Assembly (NCBI RefSeq): GCF_003576645.1
Contig: NC_044917.1
Span: forward strand, 18,077,151 to 18,141,150
DNA from: Ipomoea triloba
Taxonomy: Eukaryota > Streptophyta > Magnoliopsida > Solanales > Convolvulaceae
DNA: 64,000 nt
Direction: 5' to 3'
The translations under genes and the position numbers were made by a program. Shown here in pieces: positions 33,449 through 42,584 of the stretch; within the stretch, counting starts at the first letter, position 1, and the number at the start of each line of letters is the position of its first letter. The notes beneath the pieces were generated by a model. It saw only the letters and a list, made by a program, of their open reading frames with translations. It had not been told where the DNA came from and did no database searches.

Positions 33449-34411
33449 GATACGATGTTGGTTCTAGAAAAGAACTAGCGTTGTATCTCTCTCTATTTTT
33501 TTTTTGTTTTTTAAAAAGATACCACGTCGGTTTTTACAACAATCGACGTCGTATTTTAATTTTTTTTTAAATGACATACGACGTCGATTTTAAAAAATCG
33601 ATGCCATGTAATTTATTTAATACGTTGATGAGAATTACATAGTGAAATAACTGACGTTGTATGTCAAAAATAACCGACGTCAAAAGTATGTTTTGTACGC
33701 GGGGCGATCCAGAATGAAACCCTTCTGTTTTTGGGAACGATTTTTCTAATTAAGGGGGTAATCAAACCCCATAGTAGAGTTCTAGCTAGAAACCGGTCAA
33801 CCAAGCAATAACAATGACTTTGATTTATCTTCCTGATAGATAAACCCATGAACCAAACACACCCTATATTTGATCAATTTGTAAAATTTAAATAACTAAA
33901 AATGAAAATGTGTTATAATGGAAGATCAAAAGTAATCATATATCTCAATAATAAATGTCTCAATAATAAATGTAAGATAGAGAAATGATAAAGGGAATAG
34001 AATATCTTTCATATATAGAAATGACATGTAATCGGTACAAAGATCATAACCAAGCTCTGGCTATGATTTTAACATTCAAGCTAGACATAGGTAAACACAC
34101 ACACAAGAGAAAGAGAAAAGTGTTTATTCTTTGTAATAATTTAATGCACATATAGAGCAAATACTGTAGGATAGAATGATAGATAACACGGATCGAATAA
34201 TGGAGGTTTTCTCAGCACTTGGGTAGTGAAACCTTGCAGGTTTCAATGGCTTTCTTGGCAGCTGGGGAGTCGATGACATACTCCTTTATAGTGGGATTCT
34301 TGACGTATTCGCAGAAGCAAGGCTTCTGTTGATTAAGTCTCACGCAGCAAAGTTGTGATGGTTTGGTGTCGAACGTTAAGGCACTTAGACAAGGGCTCAG
34401 CTGCTGCACGT
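32618..34411. repeat. Near-exact repetition of 30592-32427
   Basis: Matches the pre-gap sequence base for base at every point I checked (constant offset 2026), except for the 42-bp duplication in the earlier copy (offset 1984 afterwards). It includes the right half of the MULE (to 32841), the primer site (32995), the gag start (33211-33306) and the CACTA fragment (~33396-33701). Most likely an unmerged contig overlap. Confidence 0.9.
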
Positions 34412-34490
34412 GGCATGTAGCCGATGAAAATTGTGCTTCTGCCAAGAGAAGCAACAGAATTGACAGTATCATGAGGTTAAAGGCCTTCAT
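34212..34490 (-). CDS. Non-specific lipid transfer protein, type 2 (nsLTP2), segment A
   Basis: A 92-residue single-exon ORF from the ATG at 34490. Residues 1-24 form a signal peptide with a leucine-rich core, so the protein is secreted. The mature part of ~68 residues has the eight-cysteine pattern C-x7-C-x13-CC-x8-CxC-x24-C-x6-C (Cys 26, 34, 48, 49, 58, 60, 85, 92). The residue between the CxC cysteines is Phe, as expected for type 2. Such proteins bind and carry lipids in the cell wall or apoplast and serve in cuticle/suberin formation or defence. A TATA-like CTATAAA lies ~105 bp upstream on the minus strand and two TTGACC W-box words lie further upstream. Its paralog at 52513 differs at three residues. 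Confidence 0.93.
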   Translation of the reverse strand: MKAFNLMILSILLLLLAEAQFSSATCHVQQLSPCLSALTFDTKPSQLCCVRLNQQKPCFCEYVKNPTIKEYVIDSPAAKKAIETCKVSLPKC

Positions 34491-34590
34491 TTCTAATGAT
34501 GATCCCTCAAGGGGGGATATATATATATGGACAGTTTTGTAAGAGGGAACTTGGGGATGTGATGCATCTTTGGCTTAGTGCTTGGCCCAA

Positions 34591-34742
34591 TTTATAGAGA
34601 TAATGTTAAAACTAGTAATGTTGAAATTAAAGTTAAACTACTACTGGCTATGAGAGAATGTTTAATCCGTTTCAGGTTTCACTGCTATAGTTGTGAAAAG
34701 GTCAACTAGCAGGATCATATGCTGTACAGAGTGAGGTTGACC
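34591..34742 (-). promoter_or_regulatory. nsLTP2 promoter elements, segment A
   Basis: On the minus strand, TCTATAAA at 34591-34598 is a good TATA box ~100 bp before the start codon. TTGACC words (W-box core, bound by WRKY factors) lie at 34700-34705 (minus) and 34737-34742 (plus). All three are also present upstream of the segment B gene. Function is inferred from motif and position only. Confidence 0.5.
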
Positions 34743-35298
34743 TGCATGAACAACGTAACTACACATACACTGTCTGTTGCTCTCTTTTTTCATTTTCTTT
34801 TCTATCGTTTCTAAAATTTTATTCTTTGATTTTATGAAAATAAAGTCAAAATAGGAGGGCATTCTGATGTTTAACTCTTAACTCCTTTCATGACTTTGAT
34901 ATTGTCGATCTTATAAATACAATGTCAATTTTATTTTAGCTTCCACTTATTACTATCATAAAAATAAGTATTAAATAAACTTTCGAAATAATCAAATTAG
35001 TGTAATTGTCTTCCAAAATTTTTTTAATCCTCTTTTTAGAATTTTAAGAAAAAGGTGGCAAATTCATGTCTTATGTTATACTTGTTGATTTTTCTATTGA
35101 AGGTAATTGAGTTTCGATAAATTTTTGTAAGTTTGATATATCGAAAATTTCTGCCACAAAGTTCTGTTGAGCTTCTTACAAGCTTCCCTATTATTCGCGT
35201 GGCTTAACTCTGCCAAATATATTTTCTAGTAATGATTTATAGTGGTCTTAAATTATTTCATTTCGTGTATCCACAAGGAACTATATATACAATTCATT

Positions 35299-35663
35299 CG
35301 GTCGTTATACTGTGGGCCACGGTACACAATGTATTGTGGACCATGGGTCATGGTTGATACTACATTTGTGTTGAACTAATACTGCAGTTGTGTTGAAAGG
35401 ATACTGCAGTTGTGTTGAAAGCGAACTGCAGTTGCGCGGAACAGAGAACGTGTCATCCATCTGGAATTGCAGTTGTGTTGAACGGATACTGCAGTTGCGT
35501 TGAAAAGATATTGCAGTTGTGTTGAAAGGATACTGCAGTTGTGTTGAACGGATGAATATCCTCTATTCCGTGCAACTGCAGTATCTTTTCAACACAACTG
35601 CAGTATCAGCTATGATCATGGTCCACAATGCATTGTGGACCATGGTCCACCATATAATTTGCG
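35299..35663. mobile_element. 365-bp TIR element with CTGCAG tandem repeats
   Basis: Present in segment A and absent at the matching place in B. The flanking 9-bp direct repeats CAATTCATT are perfect (35290-35298, 35664-35672). The ends are inverted repeats with mismatches, sharing CACAATG(T/C)ATTGTGGACCATG. The middle is a tandem array of a ~22-bp unit around CTGCAGTTGTGTTGAA: about eight units in one orientation, then two inverted. The 9-bp duplication points to a Mutator-like MITE. Confidence 0.82.
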
Positions 35664-35893
35664 CAATTCATTGGGTAGCCAATCAGAATTGACATTGATA
35701 GAATTGTTTTATTGAAAAAAAATCAATTTATTAATAATATGAGATGTTAGGAAAAACTCTTTTAAAATAGAAATATTAAATACAAATCAAGAATGTAAAA
35801 AATTAGAGGATTTAATTAGAAATTTGAATGGCAGTTATAAAAATTGATTGTCCCACTTAAGAATAGGTGTAGAAGAGGGGAGATGATGAATAT

Positions 35894-36082
35894 CACTACT
35901 ACAAAACATAGATTCTTCGACGATTTCATTTTAAAAATAGCCGGCGATTTATTAAGTGTCATGTAAGTGACTAACTTTGAAGATTAAATAAATACTTTAT
36001 ACGCCGATTCTTAAGAACCGTCGTATATTATATTATTATATCATATATGCGGCGGTTGTTGAGAACCGTCATCTAATAAATA
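35894..36082 (+). mobile_element. CACTA-type terminus and subterminal repeats (segment A)
   Basis: Opens CACTACTACAAAACATAG, a plant CACTA TIR, followed by GAACCGTCGTATA-type words in both orientations at ~36000-36075. Segment B has the same terminus at 53794 with one change (CACTGCTAC). More of the same words appear at ~36850-36880, after two MITE insertions. No transposase remains. Confidence 0.75.
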
Positions 36083-36337
36083 TTCCCTCCGTCCCATTTT
36101 GTGTCTGATTCGGTTAACAAGGCTTGACTGAAGTTATTTTTAATTCAATTTTTCATAATATTAAGTATAGTATTATTATACAAAATTTATATATTTAGAA
36201 ACTACATTAAAAGTACTATTAAACACAAAAATCAAATTTAAAAATAAGTAAAAAATAATAAAGAAAATAAATAAAGAAGAAAGTATTGGTTTGACCAGTG
36301 AATAGTAAGTAGGACAGATAAAATAGAACAAAGGGAG
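36083..36337. mobile_element. Stowaway-like MITE with TA target duplication
   Basis: A 255-bp element beginning TTCCCTCCGTCCCATTTTGT and ending with the inverted ATAGAACAAAGGGAG, flanked by TA (36081-36082 and 36338-36339). Segment B has the uninterrupted site AATAAATAACATATATGG, confirming the exact boundaries. The TIR and TA duplication identify a Tc1/Mariner-type MITE. Confidence 0.93.
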
Positions 36338-36399
36338 TAACATATATGGCTGCATATTAAATGGTGGTATTTAAAATGCTATACATAATACTATTTAAA

Positions 36400-36823
36400 A
36401 GAGAAAAGGGTCAAATAGGCCCTCAAACTTTATCTGAAAAGTCAATTAGCCTCTTAAACTTTTTAAAGGTGCAATTACACACATCAACAATTTATTTTGA
36501 TGCAATGAGGCCCAAAAACGATTAATGACCTTATATCACAAGTTATTAGGGTTCCGGCCACCTGCAAAATTTTAGGTGAAAAAGTGACCGGCGAACGGTT
36601 GCCGGCCACAAAGATGGTATGGAGAAGGAGAACAAGGTCGCCTTCTCGCCGGAGAAGGCAACAAGGCAACCACAGTGATGACCTATGATAGAAGGTCATT
36701 AACTGATTTTTGGGCCTCGTTGAATCAAAATAAATTGTTGATGGGAGTAATTGCACCTTTAAAAAGTTTAGGGGGCTAATTGACTTTTCAGCTAAACTTT
36801 GAGGGCCTATTTGACCATTCTCC
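36400..36823. mobile_element. Mutator-like MITE, 424 bp
   Basis: Long inverted repeats of about 140 bp (GGTCAAATAGGCCCTCAAA, AAAAGTCAATTAGCC and on) cover most of the element. Flanking 9-mers CTATTTAAA (36391-36399) and TTATTTAAA (36824-36832) match at 8 of 9. Segment B lacks it. The central ~150 bp are GC-richer (AAGGAGAACAAGGTCG region) and non-coding. Confidence 0.85.
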
Positions 36824-36915
36824 TTATTTAAAAAATAAAATTACTATATACATTGGTTCTATTTGGGAACCGTCGTGTATAACATTTATTTTAGTAAAAT
36901 AAATACTTTATACAA

Positions 36916-37060
36916 AGATGTCCCGGTTAACACTCCCACATGGATGATGGGAGTCGGTTCGAGCCTCAGTGGAGGCAACTGTTGACTCTTTGTGCTTCAT
37001 TACTTTGAGAAAGTAGCTATGATGCTACATTGTAACAGAGTCAGTAGTACTCAAAAAAAT
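36916..37060 (+). mobile_element. Possible tRNA-derived SINE fragment
   Basis: GGTTCGAGCC at 36956-36965 matches the RNA polymerase III B box, ~35 bp after a CCCGGTTAAC segment that could be an eroded A box. The unit ends in an A run (~37053). No target duplication was found, so the call is tentative. Confidence 0.35.
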
Positions 37061-37063
37061 GTG

Positions 37064-37064
<1 letters not shown>

Positions 37065-37099
<35 letters not shown>
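37065..37099. repeat. (TA)n target tract
   Basis: A pure TA tract that directly precedes the foldback element. It is the first of several TA tracts in the window that border elements. Confidence 0.9.
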
Positions 37100-37103
<4 letters not shown>

Positions 37104-37288
37104 CATGATCAAATGTGGTCGCGCCTTAACGTGCGGTCAGTGCGGCCGCACCACTATGTATACAAATATACACCACTCAATGTTAGAAAATGCACCATAC
37201 AAATATGCACCATTAGGTACGCATTGCCAAAAAACACAGCACTAGGTAATCAAATATACATAATACACCACAAAGTGTTAGGAAATGT
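37100..37288. mobile_element. Foldback element in (TA)n, left half
   Basis: Left half of an element whose ends share GTGGTCGC and GTGCGGT in inverted order and whose arms contain CACCACTCAATGTTAGAAAA. The Tekay-type Gypsy element splits it, and the right half continues at 47276-47436. A second, unsplit copy of the body is at 47520-47818. Confidence 0.8.
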
Positions 37289-38353
37289 TGTGACACCCCG
37301 AAATTTATTCACCATTTTTGTTACAAAATGATTTTTAGCCAAAAATGTTTCTAACTATTATTTTTCAGAAAATTTCAACTCGGTGCAGTCCGAAAGATTT
37401 ATTCGGTAAACATACTTCCCGAACTCCGTTTTACCTGAAATTTTTATTTTAACGAACCTTACGTCCAGGGGATCAACGTTAGACTGGGTGATGACCACTG
37501 ACCCCGAGTTCGATGATCCAAGTGGTCAGAGAGGGAGTTATGAGAATACTCCAAAGGCCTCACGCTTTGCTAATATGAAACTAAGGAAGTTTTAAAGATG
37601 AAAAAAGGGTTACTCTGTAACGACCTTGAGAAAGAAATGATTTTGTCTTAAGAGACATGTTGATTTTGGTTAACTAATTACTTTTTGTGCAAGTCCTCGT
37701 TGTTAATTTATTTACAGGAGAAATCTCATCAAATGAGTAAAAGTTACAAAACTCTCTTATACATGTTTTGAAAACCTTTGTTGAATTTTGGGTGACCATG
37801 GATTCTCTTACTTAGCCGTCGTGCTAACTACACTTCAATGTGTTTTTCTTTTAACAGACGTTGTCTAGTGTGGGCTCTTGTAGCCCGATGAGCGCTGAGA
37901 GCTCATCTGAGTTGTGTTTCCAGTGTTGGACTATGATGACTATGTGCAGTTCCTGCTTGATGATGACCCCTACGCTCCCGGTTACGCTCCTGCTCCTCCT
38001 GCTCCTCCTGCTCCGCCCTCTCCGAAGTATATTGTCTAGAACAACTCCTTTTTTTTGTGAAAATATCTTTTGTAGCCTTAGTATGGCTAACAAGTTGTGA
38101 ACAACTTAAACTTTCATGTTTTTGGACCCAATGGGTCGATCCTTGTATATATAGTAGTAGCTAACCTAGCTACCTTCCTTTCTTCCCGCTGCAATATATA
38201 CGTAAAGCTTTTGTCAAGAAGAAAGTGTGTGAAACAGTTTTCCTTCTTTAGCCTGTGCATCTAGAGTGGACTCTTTCTGGATTTGATTGGGTTCAGTCTA
38301 GGTGTGGCGGTAACCACTCCGGATGTACGGTATAGCCGAGCCGGGGTGTTACA
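37289..38353 (+). mobile_element. Tekay-type 5' LTR with internal deletion
   Basis: 1065 bp. Colinear with the 3' LTR except that ~1.7 kb (matching about 42750-44447) is missing. The breakpoint lies at TTTTATTTTA, where both sides of the deletion share ATTTTA, so a microhomology or slippage deletion is likely. The LTR ends directly before the primer site. Confidence 0.88.
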
Positions 38354-38356
38354 AGG

Positions 38357-38369
38357 TGGTATCAGAGCC
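38357..38369 (+). promoter_or_regulatory. Primer-binding site (initiator tRNA-Met)
   Basis: TGGTATCAGAGCC lies three bases after the LTR end. It is the standard complement of the 3' end of plant initiator tRNA-Met. It is repeated at 40240-40252 in the duplicated overlap. Confidence 0.93.
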
Positions 38370-38819
38370 TTGTTTCGAGTCAGCCCTCTTTTCGAAGTTT
38401 CGAGTTAATCAAGTTTCGAGTCAGCTTAGGTTCGTTAACGTCGACCTAAGTCGTAATTCCAGTTTAATGAGTATAAGCTTCGGAGCAGAGCTGGAACGGA
38501 GGCCAGGCAGAGTAAAAAGGGGTATTTCACTTCCACCTTACAGAATCTCACGATTCTGGTTGTTGAATAATGTGACCAATACTTGTGATTTCCTGCATGT
38601 GTTAATCCTTGCTTAGGATTATGATGAGTAAGCTTGCTAGCGTAATGCATTAATTATCATTATGCTATGATTGAAACCCCTGCGTAGTGGGTATGATGAA
38701 GTGTATGTTAGGGAATGTCGTATAGGACTTGAGTAGTTGCTATACTAACTGCCTAACTAACTAACTCCTTAAGAACTTATATATCGCGGGCGCTAATCTG
38801 AAACTGTCGTCCAGCGAAA

Positions 38820-39399
38820 ATGCCACCTCGACGACGTGTGCCTGCTGGTAACAACGACAACATTTCTGCAATGGATCGTATGGCCCAAGCAATAGAACGA
38901 ATGACTGAGTTTATGCTGGCTCAGCAAGCCCAGAACCAAAACCAAAGGCAGCCACGGGTTGACTTTGCTAAAGCGATAGCAAATCGACAACCACCGTATT
39001 ACGCTGGAGAAAAAGATCCGGTTATTTTGGAAGAATGGATCCGGACGTTCGACAAATTGCTTAATGCGGTAAACTGTCCTATAGATCAGCGAGTACCTTC
39101 CGCAGTCTATTACTTGACGAAAGCTGCAGATAATTGGTGGGCAACAGTTGGACCTGACCTCCTGCAAGACCCAGATTTTGGCTGGGAAAAATTCAAAGTG
39201 GAATTGAGAGGACAATTCTACACGGAGCGTATCAAAGGAATCAAGTGTGAAGAATTTTTAAGACTAAAACAGAAAGGAGCAACTATCCAAGAATACCATG
39301 ACCAATACGTGGAGCTGATGCGTTTCGCTCAAGAAATCGTGCCCGACGAAGCGAGTAAGGCAAGAAGATTCGTCCGAGGATTGGATTGGAACGTAAGAA
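38820..39399 (+). pseudogene. Tekay-type gag, first copy, cut at N
   Basis: Starts ATG PPRRRVPAG and carries the retrotransposon gag domain (VILEEWIRTFDKLLNAV, YYLTKAADNWWATVG, FYTERIKGIKCEEFLRL). It is identical to the start of the frame at 40703 and breaks at the N at 39400, where the sequence falls back to LTR. It is probably the same gene seen twice. Confidence 0.8.
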
Positions 39400-39400
39400 N
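39400..39400. other. Single-N scaffold join
   Basis: One N between 37523-39399 and its repetition 39401-41282. The copies differ by a 5-bp insertion (CTTTT repeat) near 39735. An unmerged overlap is the likely cause. Confidence 0.97.
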
Positions 39401-41282
39401 TGGTCAGAGAGGGAGTTATGAGAATACTCCAAAGGCCTCACGCTTTGCTAATATGAAACTAAGGAAGTTTTAAAGATGAAAAAAGGGTTACTCTGTAACG
39501 ACCTTGAGAAAGAAATGATTTTGTCTTAAGAGACATGTTGATTTTGGTTAACTAATTACTTTTTGTGCAAGTCCTCGTTGTTAATTTATTTACAGGAGAA
39601 ATCTCATCAAATGAGTAAAAGTTACAAAACTCTCTTATACATGTTTTGAAAACCTTTGTTGAATTTTGGGTGACCATGGATTCTCTTACTTAGCCGTCGT
39701 GCTAACTACACTTCAATGTGTTTTTCTTTTCTTTTAACAGACGTTGTCTAGTGTGGGCTCTTGTAGCCCGATGAGCGCTGAGAGCTCATCTGAGTTGTGT
39801 TTCCAGTGTTGGACTATGATGACTATGTGCAGTTCCTGCTTGATGATGACCCCTACGCTCCCGGTTACGCTCCTGCTCCTCCTGCTCCTCCTGCTCCGCC
39901 CTCTCCGAAGTATATTGTCTAGAACAACTCCTTTTTTTTGTGAAAATATCTTTTGTAGCCTTAGTATGGCTAACAAGTTGTGAACAACTTAAACTTTCAT
40001 GTTTTTGGACCCAATGGGTCGATCCTTGTATATATAGTAGTAGCTAACCTAGCTACCTTCCTTTCTTCCCGCTGCAATATATACGTAAAGCTTTTGTCAA
40101 GAAGAAAGTGTGTGAAACAGTTTTCCTTCTTTAGCCTGTGCATCTAGAGTGGACTCTTTCTGGATTTGATTGGGTTCAGTCTAGGTGTGGCGGTAACCAC
40201 TCCGGATGTACGGTATAGCCGAGCCGGGGTGTTACAAGGTGGTATCAGAGCCTTGTTTCGAGTCAGCCCTCTTTTCGAAGTTTCGAGTTAATCAAGTTTC
40301 GAGTCAGCTTAGGTTCGTTAACGTCGACCTAAGTCGTAATTCCAGTTTAATGAGTATAAGCTTCGGAGCAGAGCTGGAACGGAGGCCAGGCAGAGTAAAA
40401 AGGGGTATTTCACTTCCACCTTACAGAATCTCACGATTCTGGTTGTTGAATAATGTGACCAATACTTGTGATTTCCTGCATGTGTTAATCCTTGCTTAGG
40501 ATTATGATGAGTAAGCTTGCTAGCGTAATGCATTAATTATCATTATGCTATGATTGAAACCCCTGCGTAGTGGGTATGATGAAGTGTATGTTAGGGAATG
40601 TCGTATAGGACTTGAGTAGTTGCTATACTAACTGCCTAACTAACTAACTCCTTAAGAACTTATATATCGCGGGCGCTAATCTGAAACTGTCGTCCAGCGA
40701 AAATGCCACCTCGACGACGTGTGCCTGCTGGTAACAACGACAACATTTCTGCAATGGATCGTATGGCCCAAGCAATAGAACGAATGACTGAGTTTATGCT
40801 GGCTCAGCAAGCCCAGAACCAAAACCAAAGGCAGCCACGGGTTGACTTTGCTAAAGCGATAGCAAATCGACAACCACCGTATTACGCTGGAGAAAAAGAT
40901 CCGGTTATTTTGGAAGAATGGATCCGGACGTTCGACAAATTGCTTAATGCGGTAAACTGTCCTATAGATCAGCGAGTACCTTCCGCAGTCTATTACTTGA
41001 CGAAAGCTGCAGATAATTGGTGGGCAACAGTTGGACCTGACCTCCTGCAAGACCCAGATTTTGGCTGGGAAAAATTCAAAGTGGAATTGAGAGGACAATT
41101 CTACACGGAGCGTATCAAAGGAATCAAGTGTGAAGAATTTTTAAGACTAAAACAGAAAGGAGCAACTATCCAAGAATACCATGACCAATACGTGGAGCTG
41201 ATGCGTTTCGCTCAAGAAATCGTGCCCGACGAAGCGAGTAAGGCAAGAAGATTCGTCCGAGGATTGGATTGGAACGTAAGAA
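39401..41282. repeat. Near-exact repetition of 37523-39399
   Basis: Contains the LTR 3' part (to 40236), the primer site, the leader and the gag start a second time. The repetition ends exactly where the first copy meets the N, and the sequence then continues into the rest of gag. Confidence 0.9.
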
Positions 41283-42457
41283 GCGCGATCGCACCATTCA
41301 TGTGCTCTACTTTGAAGGAGGCATACGATAGGGCATCAGATCACTATCAGGTGTATTTGGACCAACAGGAAGTTTACGGTCGAAACAAATGAAAGGTTGA
41401 TAGACCACGGAAATTCCAGTTGGAAAATAAGCAAGCTAACCAAGGTAGCTTTAACCCAACACAAGGAAGAGGAAGGGAAGGAATCAATCAGGGAAACCAT
41501 CCTGCTTGCTGGAGATGTGGAAGGAATCATCCCGGAGAGAATTGTCAAGGAATAAGAATTAAGTGCTACAAGTGTGGCCGCCTGGGACACAAAGCTTTGG
41601 AGTGCCGAACCCCGGTATACAATCTCCAAAAACCCCTGCAAAATGCGAGCCAGGGAAGAAGATTTAATGGGAACACCGACAGGATGCCCGCAGAGACAGA
41701 AAATAAAGTGGTCAACTTCCAGTCAGCAAATCGAGGGAGACCAACAAACGCCACATCTAGTCCCAACTACAAAGGAAAGCAAGCAATGGGAGAAAGCAGC
41801 ACGGGGAACCAAGGCAGGATTTACGTCGTCAATAGTACTCAAGCTCAGGCTAGCGACGTCGTAACCGGTACCTTTCTCATAAATTCAGTACTTGGTTTAG
41901 TGCTATTTGATACGGGGGCTACCAATTCATTTATGTCATCTAAGGTTGCTGATAAACTGAAGTTAAGGCCTACTAGTAGATTAGATCTATATGTCAAAAC
42001 TTCCTCAGGAATAGTAGTAGCCTGTAGAGATGGTTAGGATAACGTTGCAATAGAAATAGCTGGATCTAACTGTCCCGGAAACCTCGTTCGTTTTGAACTT
42101 GAGGGCATCGATGTAGTACTCGGGATGGATTGGTTGGATAAGTATAAAGCTCGGATAGTGTGTAATGAGCAAAAAGTTGTCTTACGAGGACCAAAAGGGA
42201 AGAGAATATCCTACCAAGGAATTGACAAGCAACCCGAGCAAAGGTTGTTGACAATGCAGAAATTGAAGAAGTACGTTCACCAGGGATGCGAAGTGTATCT
42301 CTGTTTGATACAAGATGCCGAAGTAAAAGAACCTAAGATTAATCGAATCCCAGTTGTACGCGAATTTACTGACGTATTTCCCGACGACCTCACGGAAATG
42401 CCGCCGGGAAGAAAAGTAGAATTCACCATCGACCTACTCGTTACATACCTAAGTTAA
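40703..42457 (+). pseudogene. Tekay-type gag-protease, two in-frame stops, RT lost
   Basis: One frame from ATG at 40703 to TAA at 42457, broken by a TGA at 41390-41392 and a TAG at 42035-42037. The gag capsid domain covers residues ~50-190. Two zinc knuckles follow (CWRCGRNHPGENC with a short spacer, then CYKCGRLGHKALEC, ~41510-41605). The aspartic protease has LFDTGATNSF (~41903). The frame reaches the lead-in to RT (REFTDVFPDDLTEMPPGRKV) and then joins 3' non-coding sequence at about 42436, so the whole catalytic pol is deleted. Structural and protease parts without polymerase resemble non-autonomous gag-only derivatives, which depend on a partner element. Confidence 0.88.
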
Positions 42458-42571
42458 GTTGTGCGCTAGATTAAGCGTACTATATGCCGTTATGTGTAAA
42501 GGGGAAGTGAGTGGTGGTCTATCTTGAACCTTAGATGATAAGAAAGGAAGCTTCGGGGACGAAGCCTTTTT

Positions 42572-42584
42572 AACGGGGATAGAT
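42572..42584 (+). promoter_or_regulatory. Polypurine tract of the Tekay-type element
   Basis: AACGGGGATAGAT directly precedes the 3' LTR, after the CTTCGGGGACGAAG block usual at this place in Tekay/Del elements. Confidence 0.75.

Larger units (their letters stand above)
29302..36399. repeat. Segment A of a dispersed duplication (A/B)
   Basis: Colinear with segment B at 49933-54590: LTR end, Athila-type leader and gag start, CACTA fragment, nsLTP gene with promoter, and CACTA TIR start. Differences are discrete. A carries insertions at 29983, 35299 and 36083, and B carries one at 53854. B keeps ~600 bp (50619-51233) missing from A, and A keeps ~110 bp missing from B. In the assembly A also contains a near-exact internal repetition around the 190-N gap. 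Confidence 0.88.

Noticed and set aside
29302..34500. Three nsLTP genes in tandem
   Set aside because: Two of the three are in the near-exact repetition around the N gap, so only two loci (34212 and 52513) are accepted.
35340..35600. Regular short repeats that resemble a CRISPR array
   Set aside because: Units are contiguous with no unique spacers, partly inverted, and lie inside a TIR element with a target duplication in a eukaryotic genome.
38793..41098. 140-residue reverse-strand frames at 38793-39215 and 40676-41098
   Set aside because: Exactly antisense to the Tekay-type gag domain, and duplicated only because of the assembly overlap.
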